Source of the DNA: Chromatocurvus halotolerans
GTDB taxonomy: Bacteria; Pseudomonadota; Gammaproteobacteria; Pseudomonadales; Halieaceae
Reading direction: 5' to 3'
DNA length: 64,000 nucleotides
NCBI RefSeq assembly: GCF_004340525.1
Contig: NZ_SLWX01000004.1
Span: 248,001-312,000, forward strand
How positions within the stretch are numbered: the first letter of the stretch is position 1; each line of letters starts with the position of its first letter. A program made the translations under genes and the position numbers. Positions 27,784 to 37,800 of this stretch are shown in pieces. Under the pieces are notes generated by a model. That model made no database searches. It worked only from the letters and a program-made list of their open reading frames with translations, and was not told the origin of the DNA.

Positions 27784-30390
27784 TCAGGCTGAGGGGTCCG
27801 CTCCCCCGCGCAGGGACTTTTCCAGCCGTTTGGTATCAGTGATGTCGAGCATGATGATCACGACGCCATCGATCACGTCGTCGAGTCTGTGATAGGGCAT
27901 GATGCGCACCGTGAACCAGCGCTCGTCACTCGTCAGCACCTGCTTTTCCGACACCTGCAGGGTCCGCAGGGTCGCCAGGGCATCCTCGTCCAGCCCCGGG
28001 TAATCGAGGATCGACGACAGCTCACCGAGCGGCCTGCCGATATCACCTTCCCGCAGGCTGATGAGCTTCGCCGCACGGTCGGTATAGCGCCTGACATGCA
28101 GCTGACGGTCGAGGAACAGCACCGCAATTTCAATGCTGTTGAGGACATTCTTCATGTCACTCTGCGCCAGCGCTAGATCGTCCAGCTTGGACTGCAGCTC
28201 ACTGTTTATGGTCTGCAGCTCCTCGTTCATCGACTGCATTTCTTCCTTGGACGTGGTCAGCTCTTCGTTCGCGGACTGCAGCTCTTCATTGGTGGACTGC
28301 AGTTCTTCGTTGGATGACTGCAGCTGTTCCCGCGTGGCGCGCGCGTCATCGCGCAGCGCGAGTATTTCATCCCGATACTGCTGTACTTCTGCCTCATGTG
28401 CCGTTTCCGGCACAGCGTGGTCTTCCCCGGGCCCGCCGGACTCGCGGGCGCCCTCGCGGAACACCACCATCGTCATGCCCGCCAGGGCGGCGGGGGTCTG
28501 CAGCGCCTGCACGGTAACATCCACCGGCTGCAGGCCCGTCGGCGTTTCCACCTGCAGGCCTCGCAGCTGCACCGGCTCATTGCGACTTGCCGCCACCCCG
28601 AGCGCAGCCGCTATAGGCGCACGCAGGTGTTCCCGTGCCATGGCGTGGATGTTCCAGTTGGCCTTGCCGGCAGCGGGCTCCAGGTACTTGCCCGTGCGCC
28701 CGCTGATATAGACGATATCGCCGCCAGCGTTGAGCACGACCGCCGCCGGCGCGTAAACCTGCAGCAGCACATGGTCTGCCGCTGCCTGCAGCGTGTCGTC
28801 GCCTGGACTGGAAACCGTTCTGGGAGTCACATCATTGTCCTTGCGCTGCCGGGATAGGGGTGGCAGCGAGTGCAGCAGCATTTCAGGACCCGACAGCGAG
28901 CGCCTGCCGTAGCGCCGGTACAGGCGCTGCCTGGAATCAATGGCCGCAAACAGGTGGCCGGCGCGACCGATTGTCTCAGAACTGCCCAGCATGAGCACGC
29001 CGGCGTCGCGCAGGCAGTAGTGAAACAGGGGCAGGAGCTTGCGCTGCAGCGCCTGATCGAAATAAATCAGCAGGTTCCGGCAGATAATCAGGTCGAGACG
29101 GGTGAAAGGTGGATCCAGGATCACATCGTGCCGGGCGAACAGCACCCGGTCGCGCAGGCTTTCATGAACCCGGTAGCCGTTTTCAGTCTCGGTGAAAAAG
29201 CGCGCCAGCCTGCCCGGGGAGACCTGGTCGCGGATGGTCTTCGGAAAATAACCGCGCCGCGCCGTGGCAATCGCCTCCGGGTTGAGGTCGGAGGCAAAGA
29301 CCTGAAGGCTGACGTCCTGCGCCCGGGGCAGATGCTGCAGGGTTTCCTGAAACAGCATGGCCAGGGAATAGGGCTCCTCGCCGGTCGAACAACCGATGCA
29401 CCACACCCGCAGGCTGCCCTCGCTGGCACGCGCGGACAGCAGCGCGGGCAGGACACTCTGACCCAGGGACTTCCAGGCCTCGGGGTCACGGAAGAACTCC
29501 GTTACGCCAATCAGCAGCTCCCTGAACAGCAGATCGATCTCGGACCGGTTTTTCGCCAGGTAGGCGGCATAGCGCTGCATGGAGGCAAAACCGTGAATGG
29601 CCATGCGCCGTCCGACCCGGCGATGCAGGGTGCTCGGCTTGTAGAGCGAGAAATCGTGTCGCGTCTGCTGCTGCAGCAGGCTCACGATCTGCTGCATGGG
29701 CGCCGTCGGCGGCGCCGCTGGCGGGGCTTCGGATGAAGGGTCCGATTCTTCACTGACACAGTCCATGAGTCGAGCCGGCAGTGCCTCCGGTGCAGCGACG
29801 ATATCGGCGCAGCCGGCATCGATAGCGCTGCGCGGCATCGCGTCAAACTGCGCCGTTTCCGGGTCCTGTACGAGGGTCAGGCCGCCCACCGCCTTGATCG
29901 CCTGCAGGCCGGGCGTCCCGTCCGACCCCATACCGGACAGCAGCACGGCGATGGCACGCTCGCCCTGGACACTCGCCAGCGACGAGAACAGGACATTGAT
30001 CGGCAGCCGCATCCCTCGGGGCTCATCCGGCGTTGACAGGTTCAGGCGACCGTCGGCCACGCGCAGCTCGGTGCCCGGCGGTATGACGAACACCGAGTCC
30101 GGTTCGATACGCATTCCCTGCTCGGCCTCGCGCACCCGCATGGACGTCACGCGCTGCAGCAATTCCGCCAGCAGGGTCTTCTGCGTGGGGTCGAGGTGCT
30201 GCACCACGACATAGGCCAGACCGCTGTGTGGCTGCACCGCCGCAAGGAAGCTTTCCAGCGCCGCCAGCCCGCCCGCCGAAGCCCCGAGGCCGACGATCCG
30301 GGTGACCGGCCCGGCGCCCTCAGTCTGACTGGCGGGAATGATCGCGGGCCTTGCCGGATTCACCACCCGGGACCAGCAGCAGCACGGCAT
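27784..30390 (-). CDS. CheB-CheR-PAS hybrid chemotaxis-type protein
   Basis: An 868-residue fusion. Residues about 32-215 are a CheB methylesterase (VGLGASAGGLAALE with the catalytic Ser, QHLDPTQKT with the His, LSGMGSDGTPG with the Asp). Residues about 230-490 are a CheR methyltransferase, with a SAM-binding WCIGCSTGEEPYSLAM near 330. A PAS domain comes next. A long Glu/Gln-rich coiled coil of SNEELQSTNEELQSANEE type repeats spans about 665-755, and a final PAS domain spans about 755-860. No histidine kinase domain follows. The start is unsure: ATG 30390 or GTG 30366/30363, all overlapping the upstream PAS gene. Such hybrids usually feed envelope or stress signalling rather than flagellar chemotaxis. 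Confidence 0.85.
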   Translation of the reverse strand: MPCCCWSRVVNPARPAIIPASQTEGAGPVTRIVGLGASAGGLAALESFLAAVQPHSGLAYVVVQHLDPTQKTLLAELLQRVTSMRVREAEQGMRIEPDSVFVIPPGTELRVADGRLNLSTPDEPRGMRLPINVLFSSLASVQGERAIAVLLSGMGSDGTPGLQAIKAVGGLTLVQDPETAQFDAMPRSAIDAGCADIVAAPEALPARLMDCVSEESDPSSEAPPAAPPTAPMQQIVSLLQQQTRHDFSLYKPSTLHRRVGRRMAIHGFASMQRYAAYLAKNRSEIDLLFRELLIGVTEFFRDPEAWKSLGQSVLPALLSARASEGSLRVWCIGCSTGEEPYSLAMLFQETLQHLPRAQDVSLQVFASDLNPEAIATARRGYFPKTIRDQVSPGRLARFFTETENGYRVHESLRDRVLFARHDVILDPPFTRLDLIICRNLLIYFDQALQRKLLPLFHYCLRDAGVLMLGSSETIGRAGHLFAAIDSRQRLYRRYGRRSLSGPEMLLHSLPPLSRQRKDNDVTPRTVSSPGDDTLQAAADHVLLQVYAPAAVVLNAGGDIVYISGRTGKYLEPAAGKANWNIHAMAREHLRAPIAAALGVAASRNEPVQLRGLQVETPTGLQPVDVTVQALQTPAALAGMTMVVFREGARESGGPGEDHAVPETAHEAEVQQYRDEILALRDDARATREQLQSSNEELQSTNEELQSANEELTTSKEEMQSMNEELQTINSELQSKLDDLALAQSDMKNVLNSIEIAVLFLDRQLHVRRYTDRAAKLISLREGDIGRPLGELSSILDYPGLDEDALATLRTLQVSEKQVLTSDERWFTVRIMPYHRLDDVIDGVVIIMLDITDTKRLEKSLRGGADPSA

Positions 30391-30949
30391 TGTCGCCAGG
30401 GGAGACGCTCACGGACAGCTGCGCCATCGCAGGATCATCGCGACTGCCTGTGAGCCACACCTCGCAGCCCTCCACCGGCTCTTCGGCCTGGAGCTGCCCG
30501 AGCAGCCTGTCAAAGGCCGGGTGACTCTCCGGCGTGAGAAAATCGAGCAGCCGGCGCCCCGGGAGCTCGTGCTGCCGGACGCCCAGCAGACTCGCCGCCG
30601 CTGCGTTGGCATCCTGGACATAGCCATCCGCACTCACCAGCAGACAGACCGAAGGCGTCAGGGCGAACAGCGCACGGTAGTGATCCAGGTCGCGGCTCAT
30701 CTCGCGCTCGTTGGCCTCGAGCTGCGCCCACTGCAGGTCGAGCTCCACCTGGTACACCTGCAGCTCCTGCAGCAGCCGGAGGGCGTCACTGCTGCGGGCG
30801 GGATCACGGGCCATGTCGTAAAGCAGCGCCAGGGCGTCCCCGTCCAGCGGGCCGCCACTGGTCGGCGCGGATCCCGAACGCAGATGGTTTTCGGCATGCT
30901 GTCGCAGGAACCGCGCTTTCTGATCGGATAAAGACGAATCGGGGTACAT
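30320..30949 (-). CDS. PAS-domain protein
   Basis: A 209-residue cytoplasmic protein. Residues 30-90 are helical with a coiled-coil tendency (LLQELQVYQVELDLQWAQLE), and residues about 90-195 are a PAS sensor domain (YRALFALTPSVCLLVSADGYV, then NAAAASLLGVRQHELPGR). There is no output domain. The N-terminal YQVELDLQ element is like those in front of PAS kinases and MCP-like proteins. It overlaps the start of the CheB-CheR gene by up to 71 bp and follows the Crp/Fnr gene by 38 bp, so it likely partners the hybrid protein. Confidence 0.75.
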   Translation of the reverse strand: MYPDSSLSDQKARFLRQHAENHLRSGSAPTSGGPLDGDALALLYDMARDPARSSDALRLLQELQVYQVELDLQWAQLEANEREMSRDLDHYRALFALTPSVCLLVSADGYVQDANAAAASLLGVRQHELPGRRLLDFLTPESHPAFDRLLGQLQAEEPVEGCEVWLTGSRDDPAMAQLSVSVSPGDNAVLLLVPGGESGKARDHSRQSD

Positions 30950-30987
30950 TCAGCCTCCGGGGTACAAACTGTCAGTAGACGGTGAAT

Positions 30988-31731
30988 TTAATGCTGTCGT
31001 GGTTTCCTGTTCAACAGCCGGTCGGTTTCCCGTTTTACAACGGCATAGCACTCGCAGCTCAGCACTTCCAGCCGGCCGCGATCGAGCACCTCGATCTTGC
31101 CGCGCTTGTAGGTGATAACTCCGAGTTTCTGCAGCTTTCCCGCCGCCTCTGTCACGCCCTCGCGCCTGACGCCCAGCATATTGGCAATCAGCTCCTGGGT
31201 CATCAACAGCCGATTGCACGACAGTCGGTCAATCGACATCAACAGCCAGCGGCACAGCTGCTGGTCTACTGTATGGTGCCGGTTGCAGACCGCCGTTTGC
31301 GCCATCTGGGTAATCAATGACTGTGTGTAGCGCAGCATGAGGTGCATCAGTTCGCCGTGGCGATTGAACTCTTCCTTCACGGCAAGGCGCGGCAGGCTGA
31401 AAGCACCGCCTGCGCTCTGCACAACGGCTCGACTCGGCGTACTTTCTCCCCCCATGAACAGGGATACACCCAGCACGCCCTCATTGCCGACAACGGCGAT
31501 CTCTGCCGAGGCGCCATCCTGCATGACATACAGCAGCGAGACGATGCAGTCTGTCGGGAAATACACCTGCCGCATCTCGACGTCGGGCTCGTACAGCACC
31601 TGCCCGAGGGACAGGTGCGCGAACTTCAGGCGGGGAAGCAGCCGGGCGAGGGTGCACGGCGCGAGTGCGGCCAACAGATGATTGTCTTCGGGACGAATGG
31701 CACTGACCGTTGGCGGGTGTGCTGTCTTCAT
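30988..31731 (-). CDS. Crp/Fnr-family transcriptional regulator
   Basis: A 247-residue regulator. An N-terminal cyclic-nucleotide-binding barrel (FAHLSLGQVLYEPDVEMRQVYFP, VGNEGVLGVSLFMGG) is followed by a dimerisation helix and a winged helix-turn-helix (TQELIANMLGVRREGVTEAAGK, then GVITYKRGKIEVLDRGRLE). There are no Fnr-type N-terminal cysteines, so it is not an iron-sulfur oxygen sensor. The effector is unknown. It is the first gene of an apparent operon with the PAS and CheB-CheR proteins. Its promoter must lie in the 125 bp between its ATG and the end of the glucan synthase gene. Confidence 0.88.
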   Translation of the reverse strand: MKTAHPPTVSAIRPEDNHLLAALAPCTLARLLPRLKFAHLSLGQVLYEPDVEMRQVYFPTDCIVSLLYVMQDGASAEIAVVGNEGVLGVSLFMGGESTPSRAVVQSAGGAFSLPRLAVKEEFNRHGELMHLMLRYTQSLITQMAQTAVCNRHHTVDQQLCRWLLMSIDRLSCNRLLMTQELIANMLGVRREGVTEAAGKLQKLGVITYKRGKIEVLDRGRLEVLSCECYAVVKRETDRLLNRKPRQH

Positions 31732-31856
31732 CCGTGCGCGCTCTGCTTTCGACGTTGACTAAGAGTGTAGACCACAGCTGATTCAATACCATGTACGTTA
31801 CCGCACATAGTGGACGATGCCCCACAGACAGCCCTGACAGGAGCAGCCAGGACGCG

Positions 31857-34800
31857 CTACCGGGACAGGTCAATCTCCACATGGTGCTCCGCGTGATCAT
31901 TCACCAGCGGTATGCAGCGGTCGGGGCACTCGGCACCGTCCACCCGCACACCGCTGCCGGGGAACGCGGTGTCGGCCACGCGCTGGAAGCACAGGTGGTA
32001 GAGGGTATCGTGAAAACGGTAGTGAACCCGGTAGGCGTCCCAGTCTGCCGGAACGCGCGGTGTCACGCGCAGGCGGTCACCGTCCCGGTCGAGCCCCAGC
32101 AGGGTCTCGATCGTCAGGCGGTACATCCAGCCCGCCGCGCCGGTGTACCAGGTCCAGCCGCCACGGCCAACGTGCGGCGCGACGCCATAGACGTCCGCAC
32201 ACATCACATAGGGCTCGACCCGGTAACGCGCCATCGCCGCGGGTGTGCTGCCTTTATTGACCGGGTTGAGCATGGCGAAGAGTTCCCAGGCGCGCTCGGT
32301 ATCGTCCATCATCGCGAAGGCCATGCTGGTCCAGATAGCGGCATGGGTGTACTGACCACCGTTCTCGCGCACCCCGGGAATGTAGGCCTTGATGTAGCCG
32401 GGCTCCAGGTCGGACGTATCGAAGGGCGGGTCCAGGAGCTGGATGATCTGCGAATCGCGACGCACGAGATGCGTATCTACCGCCATCATCGCCTGACTGG
32501 CGCGCTGCGGATCGCCGCCCCCGGAAATGACGGCCCAGCTCTGGCTGATGGAATCGATCTGGCACTCGGCGTTATCGGAGGATCCGAGGGGCGTGCCGTC
32601 ATCGAAATACGCGCGGCGATACCACTCACCATCCCAGGCCTGGGCCTCGATGTTGCTGCGCAGCAGAACCGCCTGGGCGGAGCACAGCTCTGCGAAGTCG
32701 ACATCCCCCCTGGCGCGTGCCAGTGCGGCGAACAGGACAAGGTTCTCGTACAGGAACCATGCCAGCCAGACGCTTTCACCGCGGCCTTCCCTACCGACGT
32801 TGTTCATGCCGTCGTTCCAGTCGCCGCAGCCCATCAGCGGCAGCTGGTGGGCACCGAAGCGCAGACCGTGCCTGATGGCGCGTGCACAGTGCTCGTAAAG
32901 GCTCGCAGACTCGGAGGACTCCTGCGGCTGATCGTAGTAGGCCTCTTCATCGTCGTGAAGTTCGCGGCCCGACAGGAAGTGCACCGTCTCATCGAGCACC
33001 CCGGTATCGCCCGTCGCACGCACGTAACGGCAGGTGGCGTAGGGCAGCCACAGGTAATCGTCGGAAAACTGTGTGCGTACACCCTGGCCACCCGGTGGGT
33101 GCCACCAGTGCTGCACATCACCTTTGCTGAACTGTCGCCCGGCACAGCGGATCAGCTGCTCGCGCGCGAGCCAGGGGGTGGCATGCACCAGCGCCATGGT
33201 GTCCTGGAGCTGATCGCGGAAACCGTAGGCACCGCCGGACTGGTAATAACCGCTGCGACCCCAGAGTCTGCAGGAAAGCGTCTGGTAAACCAGCCAACCA
33301 TTGGCGAGCACATTCAATGCGGCATCGGGCGTCTCCACGTTCACCGCCCCCAGGGTGCGATTCCAGTGCTCCCAAACCGCTTCCAGCGCCTGCCTGGCGC
33401 CCGCGCGCCCGCCAAAACGCTGGATAAAGTGCCGTGCTTCTCCCGCATCGCGTGCAGCGCCAAACACAAACACGATCTCCCGTTCCTGCCCCGGGGCCAG
33501 CTCAATGCGGGCCTGCAGGGCGGCACAGGGATCAGGGCCAGCGCCGGTTCTCCCGGACAGGCGCTTGCGGGACATCGCAGCCGGCCTCGCCAGCGAACCA
33601 TTGCGGCCAATGAATTCGGTCCTGCTGCCACTCACCGATCGCTCGCGCTCACTGACATGGGCAAATACCACCCGGCCGGCAGATTCGCGCCCATAGGCGT
33701 TGCGCGCCAGCAGGGCGCCGGTGTCCGCATCCGTCTCGGTAACGATGTGCATCAGGTTCGAATGTCGCCATTCGCCCATCACCAGCTCCCAGTAGCCCGT
33801 CAGTGACAGCTTGCGCGTGCGTTTCGACTGGTTGCGCAGTTTGACCACCACCAACTTCACCGGCGCGTCCATGGCAACGTAGGTGTGCAGTTCCGAGGCA
33901 ATACCGGCGCTGGTGTGCTCGAACACGCTGTAACCGAAACCGTGTCGACACACGTAGCCCGAGCGGCCGGGGGCAGGCAGCGGTGTCGGCGACCAGAATG
34001 CTGCGGTTTCCTCATCGCGCAGGTACAGCGTCTCGCCACTGCTGTCGCTGACCGGATCGTTGTGCCAGGTGCTCAGGCGGAACTCGTGTGCGTTTTCCAC
34101 CCAGCTGTAGGCACTGCCGCTGTCGCTCACCACCGTACCGATATGCGGGCTGGCAATCACGTTGACCCATGGCGCTGGAGTGGTCTGACCCGGCTCAAGC
34201 ATGATGACGTACTCGTGACCGTCGGGCGTGAAACCGCCGATACCGTTATCGAAAATTCGCTCGCGCGGCGACAGCGCCACAATGGGTTCCGGCACCGCCT
34301 GTCGCAGCGGCTGCAGCTGGTCCGAGCGCCGCTCCGTCGAGATACGCCGCTCCAGCTGCTCGACCAGGGGGCCCGCGGTATCACTGATGACGACACGCGC
34401 GACTGCCTGAAAGAGAACGCGGTCCTCCTCGGACAGCTCTTCCGCCCGGCGCAGGAACACTCCCCCCGGCTGATCGATCATGTGTGCTTCGGGTCCGGCG
34501 TTGATCAGCCCCATGATCAGATCCTGGAGCACCGCCCGGTAACCGGAGAAATCCTCGTTGAGAATCACAAGATCCGATGCCAGACCCTTCATGCGCCAGT
34601 AGGCATGTGCCTGCAGCGCCTGACGGACCCGATCAAGACGGCTGATATCGCCGATGTGGATCAGAACCATCGGCAGATCGCCCGAAATGCCGAAGCGCCA
34701 GAGCCCGGACTGCCCCAGCTGGTTGCGCGCGACAATGGCCGGCGCCGCCCGGCGCGCAGGACTGCTGTAGATCACCGAGCTGGCCAGGCGCCCGAAAGTC

Positions 34801-37800
34801 TGGGCATCGGCTTCGGTGGCATTGAGGTGGCGCAGGACTTCCTGGCTCTGGAACCAGGCCATCTCGAAAGCGCGTTCGACAAAATGCCGGTCACAGTATT
34901 TCTCGATCAACGCCAGCGCCGCCTCCCGCGACGCCGCGGCACCCGAGATAATCTGCAGCGTGCCTGACTCGTCGGGACCCAGGGTCAGTGTGCGGCGAAT
35001 CGCCACAATGGGGTCGAGCACGGACCCCTGGGTATTTGACAGGGCCGACCGGCGCGGATCGTTCTCGAGCACCACCGGGTTGGCCACCGTGCGGCCGCGC
35101 CCGAGAAAACGCGCGCGGTCCGTCTCGTAAGACGCTTCACCCACAGCAGTGCCGGGCGCGGCCAGCAGGTGAAACATCCAGCAGGTGTCTTCATCGGCGG
35201 AGCGCGGCCGCCGCGTGCAGAGAATCGCCTGTCGATCAAACAGAATTTCCGTCTGCACGAAGAGATTGCTGAAGGCGCGGTGCGCGAGGTCCGCCTGCAG
35301 CGGCGCCAGCACCACTTCGGAATAACTGGTCACTTCAATGCGGCGACGGCTGGACGACTGGTTGGTCAGCTTGACCCGTCGAATTTCCACATCATCCTCC
35401 GGCGACACGCTGACTTCAGTGTAGGTTTCTATCGCCTGATCACAGCGCCGGTACTCGGCACGCCCCTGGACGAATATGGCCTTGTAGTCGTCGGCGGGAC
35501 TCAGTGTCGGCTGATGGGTGGAAGACCAGTAGCGCCCGCTCTCGCGATCCCGCAGGTAGATGAAGGTCCCCCAGTTGTCGCTGGCGGCATCCTCGCGCCA
35601 GCGGGCGACAGCGAGGTCGCGCCAGCGACTGTAGCCACCGCCAGCCTGGGTCACCATGACATGGTAGCGACCGTTGGAGAGCAGGTGCACCTCGGGAATC
35701 CGCGTGTGCGGCGTGCTGAACACGCGCATGATCGAACCGGCGTCGACACCCGGCGGGCGCGCCGCCGCCGTCACTTCCGCCGCATGCGGATGCAGGGTGG
35801 CGCCTTTTCTGGGCACCCGCTCCTGCAGCAGTGATTCGGTGGCCCGGAGAACGGGATCGGACAGGAAACGGCGCTGCATGGGCTGATCCAGGAGCACGTG
35901 CGCAAGCGCGAGCAGGCTCATGCCCTGGTGGTGCGCCATGAAGGCACGCACGATAGCGTGGGGCTTGCCGGGCGGCAGGCGCGACGGGGTGTAGTCAATG
36001 GCCTCGTAAAAGCCGTAAGTACCCAGGAACCCCTCGCCAGCCAGGACCTGCAGGTTGCGGCAGGCCTCCCGCGGCATTACCGTCAGCGCCAGCGCGCTGG
36101 CGTAGGGTGCGATCACCAGGTCATCGCCGAGGCCGCGCTTGAACCCGAGACCGGGAACGCCGAACGCCCGGTACTGGTAGACCTGATTGATGTCAGTGGC
36201 GTTATAGCAGGACTCCGAAATTCCCCAGGGCACCGCGCGCTGACGGCCATATTCAATCTGGCGTGCCACCGCCGCTCTGCAGGTCTGGTCGAGCAGTGTG
36301 GATGGATAGCCCGGCATGATCAGCTGCGGCATCAGGTACTCGAACATCGAGCCGCTCCAGGAAATCAGGCTGACAACCCCTTCATGCCGTGTCAGCAGAC
36401 GACCCAGCGAGAACCAGTGCTTCTGTGGCACCTGGCCCTGGGCAATCAGCAGAAAACTGGCCAGTCGTGCCTCGGATGCCAGCAGGTCGTAGCAGCCCGG
36501 ATCGAGACGCCGCTCGTCGACGTCGAAACCGATGGCCAGCAGCCCGCGTGCGCTGACGTAGAGAAAGGAAAAATCCATGACCGCCAGCTCACGACAGCGT
36601 TGGGTAAGCTCATCGATGTACTGAAGCTGCTGCAGGGCGAGTGTGTCGCCCACACCGACGCGGGCCAGCTCACCAAGGCATGGAATGCCGTCCCACTCAC
36701 GGGAGTCGGGCAACAGCTGCGCAAATTCCTCCGCCAGGGTGGAGGCCTGGCGCGCAAAGGCCCGCGCCCAGTAGATCCTTTCGGCATTGTCATGGTTATC
36801 ATCATCGACCTCCTCCGCCTGCTGCAGCTCAACCAGCTGTGACGCCAGCGACGGGAGCTGATCCAGTGTCTCAACGGCAGCGGCTATGGTCAGCGCAGCC
36901 GGGTCGTGGATGAGCGGCTGCAGCAGGTTCTCCAGCCGCCTGATGTGGTCGATCAAACCGGGGGCGGGAGAGAGGGGAAGATGCGCGCTCAGTATCTGCA
37001 GCGTATCCACCAGGCCCTGGAAGGCAGTTGCTGACAGTATTGGCTGGTGCTTCAGTTCATCCAGGCCTGCCTGCAGCGTCAGCAGCGAACCGCAGAGATT
37101 GCCGCTGTCCACCGAGGATATATAGCGCGGCGCAAGGGGCTGTAGAGTGCGCGTGTCGTACCAGTTGTAGAAGTGACCGCGAAAGCGCTCCAGCCGGGCC
37201 ATGGTGACCAGGGTATTACCGACTCGCTGCAGGCATTGTCCGGTGCTGATGTAGCCGAAGTCGAGGGCCGCCAGATCGGCCAGCAGCGACATGCCCATGT
37301 TGGTCGGTGATGTGCGCGAGGCGATGGCGGCTGCCGGAGACTCCTGAAAGTTGTCCGGTGGCAGGTAGTTGTCATCCGCGACCACGAAGTCCTCGAAGTA
37401 GCGCCAGGTGCGCCGCGCCGACAGCCGCAGAAATGCCTGCTGCCCGGCGCTAAGGTGCGGCGCCTGGTCCGACAGCGGCTGGCTGATCCACCAGCCGAGT
37501 AGCGGTGACAGCCACCACAGCAGCAGCACAGGCGCGGCATACAGCCAGACTGCGGAAGGGGATGCCGCCAGCAGCGCAACCGTCAGCACAATCGCGAATA
37601 CGGGACCTGCCCACATTTCCCGGTAAAATTCGGCCAGGGTGGCACAGGCGTTGCGGCGCGCGTACTCGGGCAGCTGCCACTGCATCAGGCCGCGCCGCGT
37701 AAACAGCATTCCCCACGCCGAGCGCAGAACAGCGCCGAGACAGATGCGCGTGTCGTAGGGCAGGAACACCAGGGCCAGCAGAGCGAGAGCCAGCGGACGA

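Noticed and set aside
28130-28400. Tandem DNA repeats inside the CheB-CheR gene
   Set aside because: They encode the NEELQS-type coiled-coil repeats normal for this protein family and are not a mobile or CRISPR-like repeat.
31791-33806. A 671-codon open frame on the plus strand
   Set aside because: It lies wholly antisense to the glucan synthase (GH94 region). High GC leaves antisense frames open, and the translation has no recognisable domain.
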